64,000 nucleotides of DNA from Actinomycetes bacterium (GTDB taxonomy: Bacteria > Actinomycetota > Acidimicrobiia > Acidimicrobiales > RAAP-2), in NCBI GenBank assembly GCA_021798955.1, contig JAJZBK010000009.1:18674-82673 (forward strand), given 5' to 3'. A program made the translations under genes and the position numbers. This document shows, in pieces, positions 33,083 through 42,240 of the stretch (positions are counted from its first letter, which is position 1; every line of letters begins with the position of its first letter). The notes below the pieces were generated by a model. The model did not search any database. It was given only the letters and a program-made list of their open reading frames with translations, and was not told the DNA's origin.

Positions 33083-34219
33083 GTGGTGACCTACGCTCCC
33101 CAACCCCTGGCCCGTCGACGGGCCTCGCTGGTCGGCCGGTTCGACGTCGTCGTCTCAGGCGCGTCGATCGCCCTCGCCATCCTGGGCGTCGTGATGGTGT
33201 ACTCGGCCACCCGGGTAAAGCTGGCGCTCAGTGGGACCAATCCCCACTACTACCTCGACCGGCAGGCCGTCTTCGTCGTCATCGGCATCGTCGTCATGGT
33301 CGGCGTGGCGCTCTTCGACTACCGACGGCTCGAACCATGGGCCACCGTCCTCTACGTCGGGACCGTCTTCGCCCTGCTCGGCGTGTTCGTGGTCGGCTCC
33401 CATGCCCTCGGGTCCCAGCGGTGGTACGCCTTGGGCCCACTCCAGCTCCAACCGTCGGAGTTCGCCACCCTCACCCTGATCGTGGCGATCGCCACCTACT
33501 GCGCTCGCAGGCCGGAGGGACTGGTGTTCCGGGACCTGGTCAGACTGGTGCTCATGGTCGGCGTGCCGGCCCTGATGATCATCAAACAGCCCGACCTCGG
33601 CACCGGGATCGTGGTGAGCATCATCCTGCTGGTGATGCTGGCGGTAGCCGGCATGCCCGGCCGGTACCTGTTGCTGCTGGTCGTCGGCGCCACGGTGGTG
33701 GTGGTGGTCGCGCTCCAGGTAGGGCTCCTGCAGAAGTACCAGATCCAACGGTTGACCAGCTTCATCTCCCCGAACAGCGCCGGAGAGACGGCGACGTACA
33801 ACGTCACCCAGGCGAAGAACGCCATCGGGTCGGGGGGTCTGCTCGGTACTGGCGTCTTCCGTGGGGCCCAGACCAACCTCTCCTATGTTCCCTTCCAGCA
33901 GACCGACTTCATCTTCTCGGCGGTGGGGGAGCAGCTGGGCTTCGTGGGTGGAGCGATCACCATCCTCGTCTACGGGCTGTTGGGTTGGCGGATCCTGCGG
34001 ATCGCCCAGCAGTCCAAGGACATCTTCGGCCGCATGATCTGCGGCGGGGTGTTCGCGTTGCTCACCTTCTCGGTGTTCGAGAACGTGGGGATGAACATGG
34101 GGATCATGCCGGTGGCGGGTATCCCGCTCCCCTTCCTCTCCTACGGGGGGTCGGCTGCCATTGTCTTCTTCATCGCCGCCGGGCTGGTCCAGAGCGTGCG
34201 GGCCCGGAGCATTCGGTGA
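33083..34219 (+). CDS. SEDS-family peptidoglycan polymerase, RodA/MrdB-like
   Basis: 378 aa, about ten membrane helices. SEDS signatures are I-K-Q-P-D-L-G-T, Q-K-Y-Q-I-Q-R-L, Q-Q-T-D-F-I-F-S-A-V-G-E-Q-L-G and the C-terminal P-F-L-S-Y-G-G-S. The length and compact N-terminus resemble the RodA/MrdB type of rod-shaped Gram-negatives more than mycobacterial RodA. SEDS enzymes polymerise lipid II together with a class-B penicillin-binding protein, but no pbp gene is adjacent. It faces a second SEDS gene across the BFN gene. GTG 33083 or 33086 could be the start. Confidence 0.93.
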   Translation: MVTYAPQPLARRRASLVGRFDVVVSGASIALAILGVVMVYSATRVKLALSGTNPHYYLDRQAVFVVIGIVVMVGVALFDYRRLEPWATVLYVGTVFALLGVFVVGSHALGSQRWYALGPLQLQPSEFATLTLIVAIATYCARRPEGLVFRDLVRLVLMVGVPALMIIKQPDLGTGIVVSIILLVMLAVAGMPGRYLLLLVVGATVVVVVALQVGLLQKYQIQRLTSFISPNSAGETATYNVTQAKNAIGSGGLLGTGVFRGAQTNLSYVPFQQTDFIFSAVGEQLGFVGGAITILVYGLLGWRILRIAQQSKDIFGRMICGGVFALLTFSVFENVGMNMGIMPVAGIPLPFLSYGGSAAIVFFIAAGLVQSVRARSIR

Positions 34220-34839
34220 CCGGGGAGGCCGGCCCCGAGATGGCCCCGTTGGTTGCACCGGACGAGGCGGACGAGGCGGACAGCACTGCTGGGCTGGTCG
34301 ACAGCGAGGGGCTGGTCGACAGCGAGGGGCTGGTCGACAGCGAGGGGCTGGTCGACAGCGAGGGGCTGGTCGACAGCGAGGGGCTGGTCGACAGCGAGGG
34401 GCTGGTCGACGGAGGTTCGGTGTTCCGGACGGCCATCGTCTCCTCGGTGGCGCTCGACCTCCCCTCCCAGCACCCGATGGTCGTGGTCCGCGAGGCAGAG
34501 CCTCCCTGGCGCCAGGTGCAGTTCCGCGTGGGACTTCCGGACGGGACGGCGCTCGCCTGCGCGCTACGGCGGATCGAGACGCCCCGGCCGCTCACCCACG
34601 AGCTGTTGGGCGAGGTCCTCGCTGGCTTCGACATCGACGTCGTCGCCGTGCGCCTGGTCGGGCGCCAGCAGGGCACCTACTTCGCCGAGCTCGATCTTCG
34701 CGGCCGCACGGGCCGACGGGTGCTGTCGTGCCGCCCGTCGGACGCTCTGGTCGTGGCGCTCCGCCAGGCGGTGCCGGCGCCCATCTTGGTCGCCGATGCC
34801 CTCTTCGACGGCGAGGGAGACGTCCTGCCTCAAGCGTGA
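34216..34839 (+). CDS. Bifunctional nuclease (BFN/DUF151) domain protein with a repeat-built N-terminus
   Basis: 207 aa from a GTG overlapping the SEDS stop. Residues 1-25 are acidic; 26-65 are six perfect G-L-V-D-S-E repeats; the BFN domain (DUF151) fills about 70-200 with V-A-L-D, L-T-H-E-L-L and S-C-R-P-S-D-A-L-V-V-A-L-R. Plant and bacterial BFN proteins are described as nucleases or stress-related proteins, but their role in actinobacteria is unclear. The acidic repeat arm is unusual for the family and probably unstructured. Confidence 0.85.
   Translation: MTGEAGPEMAPLVAPDEADEADSTAGLVDSEGLVDSEGLVDSEGLVDSEGLVDSEGLVDSEGLVDGGSVFRTAIVSSVALDLPSQHPMVVVREAEPPWRQVQFRVGLPDGTALACALRRIETPRPLTHELLGEVLAGFDIDVVAVRLVGRQQGTYFAELDLRGRTGRRVLSCRPSDALVVALRQAVPAPILVADALFDGEGDVLPQA
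34291..34410 (+). repeat. Six 18-bp tandem units encoding GLVDSE
   Basis: GGGCTGGTCGACAGCGAG is repeated perfectly six times (34291-34398), then 12 bases of a seventh. Perfect identity implies recent expansion; being a multiple of three, it keeps frame. Confidence 0.97.
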
Positions 34840-34894
34840 CCGCTCGGTGGCGTACCGACAGACGGGCTCAGCCGGGACGGTACGACCGCGGAGC

Positions 34895-36319
34895 TCAGCC
34901 GGGACGGCCGAGCGGCCCCGCGATGAGCGCTCGACGACGTGCTGCCACCTGTTCGTCCGCTTGGCGCTCGGCCTGGTCGACCGCGGTGCCTCCCTCGTGC
35001 GAGATGCGCATGAGCACGGCGATCAGCACGTAGTTGGCCACCAGGGCGGAGCCGCCGTAGGACACGAAGGGGAGGGTGATGCCGGTCAACGGGAGGAGCC
35101 GGGCGATGCCGGCGAGGATGAAGAACGCCTGGAACCCCAGGATGAGGGTCAGGCCGGTGGCCGTCAGCTTGGCGAACTCCGAGCGTGCCGCCTGGGCGAT
35201 GCGCAGTCCGGCACCGACCAGCAGCAGGAAGGCCACGAGGATGGTGGTCGAGCCGAGCAGGCCCATCTCCTCCCCGATGACGGTGAAGATGAAGTCGGTC
35301 TGGACGTTCGGGATGGTGTAGGCGGCCGCCCCGAGGCCGAGCCCCGTCCCGCCGAGGCCACCGGTCCCGAGGGAGAACCACGCCAGGCGCAGCTGGTAGC
35401 CGGGGTCGTTGGGCGGGATCACCTTCCACGGGTCGAGCCAGGTCTCGATGCGGACGTTGGTCTGAGCGAACAGGTGGGCTGACACGTACGCACCGACGGC
35501 GAAGAGCAGGACGCCGAGCACGAGATAGCCGGTGCGCCCGGTGGTCACCCACAGCATGCCGATGAACAGGGTGAAGAGCAGCGCTGAGAAGCCGATGTCG
35601 TGCTCGAGGCTCATCACGCCGATGGCGAAGAGCCAAGCGACGGTGATCGGCACCAGGGGGCGGGGGTCGACGACGAGCCGGTTGCCCATCCGCGCGGTGG
35701 GGATCGACAGCAGCTCGCGCTTCTCGGCGAAGTAGGAGGCAAAGAAGACGCAAAGGAGGAGCTTGGCCACCTCGATGGGCTGGAACTGGATCGGTCCCAG
35801 CTTGACCCACAGCCGTGCCCCGTTGATGTTCTGCCCGATGTGGGGCACGAGCGGGCTGAGGAGGAGGAGCACGGCCGCGAGCAGGAGCAGGTAGCGGTAG
35901 CGATCGAGATCGCGCGAGTGCCGGACGAGGGCCAGGGTGAGCACGTAGCCGACCACGCCGACAGCCGTCCACGCTGCCTGGTAGGGGGCGAACGAGTGGG
36001 CGGTGGCGTAGTCGATCCGGACCAGCACCGCATAGCCGATCCCGTTGAGGAAGAAGACGACGGGCAGGATGGCCGGGTGGGCGTTCGGGGCAAAGATCCG
36101 CGTGGCAATGTGGGCGCCCGCTGCCAGGGCGACCATCACCGCGAGCAAGGTCCCGAGGTCGGCGGGTGAGGTGTGCGCCTCGCCCTCGACGACGAGGACG
36201 TAGACCGCCACCACGATCGCCGTCGCTCCGACGAGCAGTCCGAGCTCGGTGCGGCGGCGGGCCCGGGGGCTGCGCACCCGCTGACGGCTGACCGGAGCGG
36301 GTCGAGTCAACACGGCCAC
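34895..36319 (-). CDS. rodA: RodA-type SEDS peptidoglycan polymerase (actinobacterial form)
   Basis: 474 aa with about twelve membrane helices. A longer N-terminal half (R-R-T-E-L-G-L-L-V, then N-A-H-P-A-I-L-P-V-V-F-F-L-N-G-I-G) and the pattern I-N-G-A-R-L-W-V-K-L match the mycobacterial RodA layout. SEDS motifs Q-T-D-F-I-F-T-V-I-G-E-E-M-G and P-F-V-S-Y-G-G-S are present. In other actinobacteria this gene neighbours pbpA, a Ser/Thr kinase and a phosphatase; none is here. It is convergent with the BFN gene and has its own leaderless promoter. Confidence 0.93.
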   Translation of the reverse strand: MAVLTRPAPVSRQRVRSPRARRRTELGLLVGATAIVVAVYVLVVEGEAHTSPADLGTLLAVMVALAAGAHIATRIFAPNAHPAILPVVFFLNGIGYAVLVRIDYATAHSFAPYQAAWTAVGVVGYVLTLALVRHSRDLDRYRYLLLLAAVLLLLSPLVPHIGQNINGARLWVKLGPIQFQPIEVAKLLLCVFFASYFAEKRELLSIPTARMGNRLVVDPRPLVPITVAWLFAIGVMSLEHDIGFSALLFTLFIGMLWVTTGRTGYLVLGVLLFAVGAYVSAHLFAQTNVRIETWLDPWKVIPPNDPGYQLRLAWFSLGTGGLGGTGLGLGAAAYTIPNVQTDFIFTVIGEEMGLLGSTTILVAFLLLVGAGLRIAQAARSEFAKLTATGLTLILGFQAFFILAGIARLLPLTGITLPFVSYGGSALVANYVLIAVLMRISHEGGTAVDQAERQADEQVAARRRALIAGPLGRPG

Positions 36320-36331
36320 GGCAAGATGCTA
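36320..36331 (-). promoter_or_regulatory. Leaderless promoter of the minus-strand rodA
   Basis: On the minus strand TAGCAT (36331-36326), six bases, then GTG 36319. Exact leaderless spacing. Confidence 0.6.
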
Positions 36332-36377
36332 CCGGGCCGCCCGCGGGCGACGAGGGCACCGAGGTGGCGGCAGCGCG

Positions 36378-37772
36378 TCATGGGGAGCGACGCTGACGCC
36401 GGGGGGCCGGTGGCGGCGCGGACGGGTCGGCAGGGACGCGCCTCGGGAGCGGACGGGAGCGCCGGCCCGAGCGACGCCGCGAGGCACCCTCCTGGTCGGC
36501 CACGGCCCGCCGGCGCTCCGGGGTGCGCGCCCTGCCAACGGTGGCCCGGGTGGGAGGGGGGGCGGTGGCCAACGTGGCCGACGTCGCCGAGCTGGCCGTC
36601 GGAACAGTGCGCCCGCGATCGACCCCCGCGCTGCGTTGGTACCGGTCGAGGAAGTAGAGATGGAGCCGGCGGTACAGGTCGCCGTGCTCGAACTGGAGGG
36701 AGGCATAGGCAAGCCCGCCGATGGGAATGGGCAGCCAGAAGTTCACCGCCCGGTAGGCGAGCACCGCCGAGAGCGCCTCGGCGGCGGTCGGGCCGAAGCC
36801 GGTGATGAGCGAGATGAGGACGAACTCGACGACGCCGAGCCCCCCCGGGGTGATCGGGATGGCCGCCAAGATGTTGGCCAGTCCATACGCGACGAGCAGG
36901 TCGACGGGGGAGATGACGCGGCTGAAGGCAGCTACGAAGACCCACAGCGAGGCGGCGTCGAGGAGCCAGTTGGTGGCGGCCCAGGCCGTGGCCCGCACCA
37001 GGAGCGGTCGGTCCTCGAGGAGCACGGCGAAGCGTTCGGCGAGGTGCTCGACGAACGCGGTCACCCGGTCGGCGTCGACGAAGCGGAGTCGCTTGGAGAT
37101 CCGGTGGATCGCGGTGGCGGCGCGTTCCTGCCCCCGAGTGAGCAGGGCAAAGATCCCGCCGAAGGCGGCCAGCAGGACGATGCCGATGACGACGGCCACG
37201 ATGACCAGGATCGACGCGGACGTCGACGCCCCGGACCCGTGGCTGGCAGGTGGGTGGAAGCCGTGCTGGACCAGGAAGGCGACGAGCGCGAGCCAGAAGA
37301 GGGCGTTCAAGACGACCGCCGAACCGATGCCCTGGGTGCCGAGGGTGAAGCCGGCGTCGGCACCCGTCATCCCCGACTGGGTGAGGAGGCGGTAGCCAAG
37401 GGCTGCTCCGGGCGCCGTGCCCCCAGGTGAGACGTGGCTGAGGGCGAGGGTGGAGAGGTTGATGCGCAACAGGCGTTCACGCCGAGGGCCAGGCGTCGGC
37501 AGGACGGCGTAGGTGAGCTGGGCATAAGCCACGAGGGCGGCGGCCTCGAGGGCGACGCCGGCGACCAGGTAGCCGGCGTTGACGTGCCCCAGCGCGGCGA
37601 GCTCGGACCGATGGCTGGCGACGAGTGGGACGACGACGTAGAAGGCGAAGAGGAACAGGACGACGAACCCCACGCTCCAGCGCACCTCGCGTCGAGCGAA
37701 AGGACCGCGGTGCCACCACCGTCGCCGCGGGCGCGGCGGGCGCGGCGGGCGCGGCGGTGGATCGGCCCTCAT
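36378..37772 (-). CDS. UPF0104 / lysylphosphatidylglycerol-synthase-type membrane protein
   Basis: 464 aa from ATG 37772. A Pro/Arg-rich start (about 1-35) precedes eight or so membrane helices of the PF03706 type (the flippase-like half of MprF), with L-S-H-V-S-P-G-G-T-A-P-G, P-I-T-P-G-G-L-G-V-V-E and A-Y-R-A-V-N-F-W-L-P as family landmarks. The last 100 residues are an Arg/Pro-rich cytoplasmic tail. No aminoacyl-transferase domain is attached, so a lipid-translocation or unknown role is more likely than lysyl-PG synthesis. It is divergent from the AI-2E-type gene. Confidence 0.85.
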   Translation of the reverse strand: MRADPPPRPPRPPRPRRRWWHRGPFARREVRWSVGFVVLFLFAFYVVVPLVASHRSELAALGHVNAGYLVAGVALEAAALVAYAQLTYAVLPTPGPRRERLLRINLSTLALSHVSPGGTAPGAALGYRLLTQSGMTGADAGFTLGTQGIGSAVVLNALFWLALVAFLVQHGFHPPASHGSGASTSASILVIVAVVIGIVLLAAFGGIFALLTRGQERAATAIHRISKRLRFVDADRVTAFVEHLAERFAVLLEDRPLLVRATAWAATNWLLDAASLWVFVAAFSRVISPVDLLVAYGLANILAAIPITPGGLGVVEFVLISLITGFGPTAAEALSAVLAYRAVNFWLPIPIGGLAYASLQFEHGDLYRRLHLYFLDRYQRSAGVDRGRTVPTASSATSATLATAPPPTRATVGRARTPERRRAVADQEGASRRRSGRRSRPLPRRVPADPSAPPPAPRRQRRSP

Positions 37773-37820
37773 GGCGCCATGTTCGCACGCAGGCCGCCGT
37801 CTACCTGACATGCTGGGACG

Positions 37821-39095
37821 ATGGTGGCCGAGCGCGGTCGAGGGGCGGTACCGACAGGGGCAGACTCGATGGCGGCAGACCCGACGGCGGAACGCGTGGG
37901 CAGCGACGCGCCCCGACGCGACCGCCTCTTCGCTGCCGCCTCACGGGCTGGCGTCCCGCTGCGCACGATCGTGGTCATCGACGTCGTCGTCATTGCCACC
38001 TGGGTGGCCTATCGGCTCGTCATCCGGCTCCACGAGGTGATCCTGTGGGTACTGGTCGCCGCCTTCATCGCCGTGGTGCTCGACCCCGCCGTGGCCTACC
38101 TGCAGCGGCGCCGGCTGGGACGGACCGCGGCGGTGATCGTCGTCTTCGCCGTGGCGGTGCTGGCCTTCGCCGGTCTGCTCGTGCTCTTCGGCTACCCGTT
38201 GGTCAACGCCCTCACCCACTTCGCCGAGCAGTTGCCCGCCATGGTGAGCGACCTCCAGAAGGGGCACGGGCGGCTGGCCACGACGCTCCAGCACTTCCAC
38301 CTCCTCAGCTGGGTGCAGCGCAACGCCCCGAAGCTGAAGGACGCTGCGCGCAACCTGGGTCGTCCGGCCCTCAGCGTCGGGACCAACCTCGGCAAGGCGG
38401 TGTTCTCGACGATCCTCGCGCTCACGACCATCGGCTTCCTGTCGCTGTTCATGCTCTTTGAGGCACCGCGGCTCCGTGCCGGCGTACTGGGGGCGCTCGG
38501 GGACGACCGGCGTCGCCGCGTGGAGACCGTGGCCCGACAGGTGGCCCAGTCGGTCACCGCCTACGTGCTCGGCACCGCCGTGCTCTCCCTGCTCTTCGGT
38601 GTCGTCGTCCTCGTCACCCTCGTCATCCTCGGCGTCCCCTTCGCCCTGCTCATCGGGTTGTGGGTCGCCCTGGTCGCCATGATCCCCCTGGTGGGCGGCC
38701 TGGTGGCCGGCGTGCCCACCGTGGTGATCGCCCTGCTTCATGCCCCCTCCGCCGCTGTCGTGATGATCATCGTCTTCGTCGGGTTCCAGCTCTTCGAGAA
38801 CCACTTCCTCTACCCCCTGGTGATGAGCCGGGCGGTGCGCATGACGCCGTTGTGGGTGCTCGTCTCGGTGCTGGTGGGTGCCAACCTGGGGGGTGTCTTC
38901 GGCTCGGCCCTCGGAGCACTGACCGGCGCCCTCGTGGCGATCCCCTTGGGTGGTGCCATCCAGGTGGTGGGCGGCGAGGTCTGGCGGGCGACCCGAGCCC
39001 GTGCCGCCCCGGCGAGCGCCGATCGGCTGCCAGGGCAGCCGGCAGACGACGAGCCGGGCGCCTCTTCGAAAGGACCGGGCCGGCAAGGAGCCTGA
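37821..39095 (+). CDS. AI-2E-family (PF01594) permease-like membrane protein
   Basis: 424 aa. The family pattern shows two or three N-terminal helices, a soluble middle (about 130-210) and five C-terminal helices with I-P-L-V-G-G-L-V-A-G-V-P and F-E-N-H-F-L-Y-P-L-V-M-S-R-A-V, which are hallmark motifs of the family. Members include TqsA and Na+/H+ antiporter-like proteins; the substrate cannot be read from sequence. The first 45 residues and last 40 are unconserved. ATG 37821 is six bases after CATGCT, a weak -10; ATG 37869 is an alternative start. Confidence 0.88.
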   Translation: MVAERGRGAVPTGADSMAADPTAERVGSDAPRRDRLFAAASRAGVPLRTIVVIDVVVIATWVAYRLVIRLHEVILWVLVAAFIAVVLDPAVAYLQRRRLGRTAAVIVVFAVAVLAFAGLLVLFGYPLVNALTHFAEQLPAMVSDLQKGHGRLATTLQHFHLLSWVQRNAPKLKDAARNLGRPALSVGTNLGKAVFSTILALTTIGFLSLFMLFEAPRLRAGVLGALGDDRRRRVETVARQVAQSVTAYVLGTAVLSLLFGVVVLVTLVILGVPFALLIGLWVALVAMIPLVGGLVAGVPTVVIALLHAPSAAVVMIIVFVGFQLFENHFLYPLVMSRAVRMTPLWVLVSVLVGANLGGVFGSALGALTGALVAIPLGGAIQVVGGEVWRATRARAAPASADRLPGQPADDEPGASSKGPGRQGA

Positions 39096-39193
39096 ACGGG
39101 GGTTTGCGTGTGGACCGTCCCCGGTTGCCCCGGGCTGCCGACGTCGGCCCCCGGTTCAGTCGCCCTCGATCGGGCACGGCCCGCCTCGTCTCG

Positions 39194-39205
39194 TATGCTT
39201 CAGCC
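39194..39205 (+). promoter_or_regulatory. Leaderless promoter of the Dpm1-like gene
   Basis: TATGCT (39194-39199), six bases, then GTG 39206. Supports this GTG over longer in-frame starts inside the previous gene. Confidence 0.6.
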
Positions 39206-39943
39206 GTGCGTCCTTTGGTGGTCCTCCCGACCTACAACGAAGCCGTGAACATCGACCGCGTGCTCCGGTTGGTCCGCTCGTCGCTGCCGGAGGCGACGGT
39301 CCTCGTCGTCGACGACGGCAGCCCGGACGGCACCGCCGACCTGGCCGAGAAGACCGGAGCCGACATCGGGGGGATCGAGGTCCTCCGACGTCCGGCGAAG
39401 TCGGGGTTGGGGAGCGCCTATCGGGCCGGGTTCCGGTGGGGGCTGGCCCACGGGTTCGACGCCTGCGTCGAGATGGACGCTGACCTTTCTCACGATCCTG
39501 CCGCGCTTCCCGCCCTGGTCGCGGCCCTCGACGACGGCGCCGAGGTGGCGGTCGGCAGTCGGTACGTCCCCGGCGGGACGATCCCCACCTGGTCGTGGCA
39601 CCGACGGCTGCTGTCGCGCGGTGGCAACGTGTACGCCTCGGCGCTGCTGGGCCTGGGGGTTGCCGACTCGACGTCGGGGTTCCGGGCCTACCGGGACTCA
39701 GTCCTCCGCCGCATCGACCTCGACCGGGTCCGGGCGGACGGGTACGGCTTCCAGATCGAGATGACCTACCGGGCCCGCCAGGCGGGTGCGCCGATCGCCG
39801 AGGTGCCCATCAGCTTCGTGGACCGCGTTGACGGTGAGTCGAAGATGTCCCTCTTCATCGTGGTCGAGGCGTTGGCGCTGGTGACCTGGTGGGGGCTCGG
39901 CCGGCTGGTCTCCCCGGCGCGTCGGCGGGTGGGGCAGAGCTGA
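39206..39943 (+). CDS. Polyprenol monophosphomannose synthase (Dpm1/Ppm1-like GT2)
   Basis: 245 aa GT-A glycosyltransferase. It begins VVLPTYNEAVNIDRV, has V-V-D-D-G-S-P-D-G-T and the DxD-type metal site in E-M-D-A-D-L-S-H-D-P, and ends with the G-E-S-K-M-S motif of dolichol-phosphate mannose synthases. It loads mannose from GDP-mannose onto polyprenol phosphate, the donor for extracytoplasmic mannosylation of glycolipids and proteins. This complements pimA at the left end. No acyltransferase domain (mycobacterial Ppm1 D1) is fused. Confidence 0.92.
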   Translation: MRPLVVLPTYNEAVNIDRVLRLVRSSLPEATVLVVDDGSPDGTADLAEKTGADIGGIEVLRRPAKSGLGSAYRAGFRWGLAHGFDACVEMDADLSHDPAALPALVAALDDGAEVAVGSRYVPGGTIPTWSWHRRLLSRGGNVYASALLGLGVADSTSGFRAYRDSVLRRIDLDRVRADGYGFQIEMTYRARQAGAPIAEVPISFVDRVDGESKMSLFIVVEALALVTWWGLGRLVSPARRRVGQS

Positions 39944-39977
39944 CGGCGACGGCGTGGGTGACGGGGGAGGCCAGCCC

Positions 39978-40673
39978 GTGACGGGGGCCAAGGCAAGGGT
40001 CCTCGCCGTCGACGACGAGCGCTACATCACCGACCTGCTGGCGGCAGCGCTGCGGTTCGAGGGCTTCGACGTGGAGACGGCCGGCACCGGGGTGTCGGCC
40101 CTCGAAGCGGCTCGTCGTTCTGGGTTCGACCTGATCGTCCTCGACGTCCTGCTGCCCGACCTCGAGGGCACCGAGGTCTGCCGCCGGCTCCGTGAGGAAG
40201 GGATCGAGACGCCGGTGCTCTTCCTCACCGCCCGGGACGCGCTGGAGGACAAGGTAGTGGGTCTCGGGCTCGGAGACGACTACGTGACCAAGCCGTTCGC
40301 CCTCGACGAGCTCGTAGCCCGGATGCGGGCGATCCTGCGCCGGACTCGGCCCGACGAGGTGGTCGATGACGGCCGGATGCGCTTCGCAGACCTCGTAATG
40401 GACGAGCAAACCCACGAAGTGTGGCGTCACGGCGAGCCCGTCGAGCTGACGGCGACCGAGTTCAACCTGTTGCGCTACCTGCTCCTCAATGCCCGACGGG
40501 TCCTGTCGAAAGCGGACATCCTCGACGCGGTGTGGGGCTTCGGGTTCGAGGGCGACGCCAACATCGTCGAGACCTACATCTCCTACCTTCGCAAGAAGAT
40601 CGACTGTTACGAGCCGCCGTTGGTCCACACCATCCGGCGGGTTGGCTACAGCCTGCGCGAGCCCCGGCGCTGA
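39978..40673 (+). CDS. OmpR/PhoB-family response regulator
   Basis: 231 aa. The receiver domain has the acidic pocket V-D-D-E, phospho-acceptor Asp in LDVLLPDLEG, Thr in L-T-A-R-D and Lys in VTKPF. The C-terminal winged helix has E-L-T-A-T-E-F-N-L-L-R-Y-L and T-Y-I-S-Y-L-R-K-K-I. The GTG at 39978 is preceded by GGGGGAGG at good distance; GTG 39954 would add eight residues. The histidine kinase gene follows eight bases after the stop. It resembles TcrA/PrrA-like regulators, but the signal is unknown. Confidence 0.93.
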   Translation: MTGAKARVLAVDDERYITDLLAAALRFEGFDVETAGTGVSALEAARRSGFDLIVLDVLLPDLEGTEVCRRLREEGIETPVLFLTARDALEDKVVGLGLGDDYVTKPFALDELVARMRAILRRTRPDEVVDDGRMRFADLVMDEQTHEVWRHGEPVELTATEFNLLRYLLLNARRVLSKADILDAVWGFGFEGDANIVETYISYLRKKIDCYEPPLVHTIRRVGYSLREPRR

Positions 40674-40680
40674 GCGGAAC

Positions 40681-42240
40681 ATGACACTCCGACGGCGCCT
40701 CATCGCCACGATGATCGTCCTGGTGGCGGCGGGGCTGGTGGCGGTGGACCTGCTCACCTCCAGTGCACTGCGGTCGTACCTCTACGGCCGGGCCGACGAC
40801 CAGCTCTCGGCGGCGACGGACACCGTGGTCGACTACCTCCACGCCGCAGCGGCCCACGGTCGACCGGTCACGGCCACGGCGATCAGCCAACGGGTCAGTG
40901 CCCAGGTCTACGTCGAGTTGCTCGACGGGTCGGGTCGGGTCGTCCTGGTCCGACCGTCGGGCACGGGTACGGCGGTCGACCCGGCTCCTCGTCTGCCGGT
41001 GCGTCTCCCGGTGCAGCCAACCGCTCGACGAGGCACCAGCCGCGGGAGCTACCGGCCCGACTCGTTCGCCATCGACGTCCCTTCCGTGGTGCGCCATGGT
41101 GCCGCCTACCGCCTGTTGGCCACTGCGGTCCCCGGTGGGACACTGGTGGTGGCGTCTCAGCTCACCTCGTTGGACGCCACGTTGTCGTCGCTACGGACCA
41201 TCGAGATCGGGGTATCGGTCGGCGTCGTGGTAGCGCTCGGTGCGCTACTGACCGTGCTCGTCCGCCGGGGGCTCAGGCCGCTTGTGACCATGGCCGGGGA
41301 CGCTGACGCCATCGCCGCCGGCGACCTGGCTCGACGGGTGTCGCCGACGGACATGACCAGCGAGATCGGCAGGCTCGGTCGAGCCCTGAACGGCATGCTC
41401 GACGAGATCGAGGCAGCCTTCGCCCAACGCAGCCGCTCCGAAGAGCGACTGCGGCGTTTCGTCGCCGACGCTTCCCACGAGTTGCGCACGCCGCTCACGA
41501 CCATTCGCGGCTATGCCGAGCTGCTCCGTCGGGACGCGCTCGAGTCCGAGGAGGCCGCCGAGGTGGCGCTGGTAAGGATCGAGGACGAGGCGGCACGCAT
41601 GGGCGCGCTGGTCGACGATCTCCTCACCCTGGCCCGGCTCGGCGAGGAGCCAGTGCCTGCTCAGGCGACGGTGGTCGATCTTGCCGCCGTAGCGCGTGAT
41701 GCGGTCGGGGACGCTCGGCTGCTGGACCGGTCCCGCCGGGTCGCGCTCCACGGTCCCGACCGGGTCGAGGTCCGGGGCGACGAGGCTCGGGTGGGCAGGA
41801 TCGTGCACAACCTCGTGCGCAACGCCGTTACCCACACGCCGCCGGGCACAGCGGTAGACGTCACCGTCGGCGTCGAGGAGCCATGGGGGGTCCTCTCGGT
41901 GCGCGACGCCGGGCCAGGGATCCCTCCGGACCAGGCGACCCGGATCTTCGACCGGTTCTACCGGGGCACGACGGCACGGGGCAGTGGTGGCTCGGGGCTC
42001 GGCTTGTTCATCGTGGCGGCGCTCACCCAAGCCCTCGGCGGGGCCGTCGGCGTCGACAGCACACCGGGAGCGGGGACGACCTTCACCGTCCGCCTGCCCC
42101 GTCCACAGGCAGCCGCCTCGGGACCGGCTCCCGCCGGCACGACGACAGGAACGGCAGCCACGACGTCGGTCTCGGGAGCACCCGAAGCCGAGCCGGCAAG
42201 GACGATGGTGACCGACCACACAGGCGTCACCCCTCGGTGA
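40681..42240 (+). CDS. Membrane sensor histidine kinase
   Basis: 519 aa. Two membrane helices (about 9-30 and 178-200) flank an extracytoplasmic sensor domain. A HAMP linker (about 200-255) is followed by the dimerisation/phospho-acceptor helix with H-E-L-R-T-P-L and the ATPase domain with N-box (N-L-V-R-N-A), D-A-G-P-G-I-P and G-S-G-L-G-L motifs. The last 40 residues are Thr/Ala-rich and unconserved. It is the partner of the response regulator just upstream. The stop overlaps the start of the following hydrolase gene (TGATG). Confidence 0.95.
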   Translation: MTLRRRLIATMIVLVAAGLVAVDLLTSSALRSYLYGRADDQLSAATDTVVDYLHAAAAHGRPVTATAISQRVSAQVYVELLDGSGRVVLVRPSGTGTAVDPAPRLPVRLPVQPTARRGTSRGSYRPDSFAIDVPSVVRHGAAYRLLATAVPGGTLVVASQLTSLDATLSSLRTIEIGVSVGVVVALGALLTVLVRRGLRPLVTMAGDADAIAAGDLARRVSPTDMTSEIGRLGRALNGMLDEIEAAFAQRSRSEERLRRFVADASHELRTPLTTIRGYAELLRRDALESEEAAEVALVRIEDEAARMGALVDDLLTLARLGEEPVPAQATVVDLAAVARDAVGDARLLDRSRRVALHGPDRVEVRGDEARVGRIVHNLVRNAVTHTPPGTAVDVTVGVEEPWGVLSVRDAGPGIPPDQATRIFDRFYRGTTARGSGGSGLGLFIVAALTQALGGAVGVDSTPGAGTTFTVRLPRPQAAASGPAPAGTTTGTAATTSVSGAPEAEPARTMVTDHTGVTPR

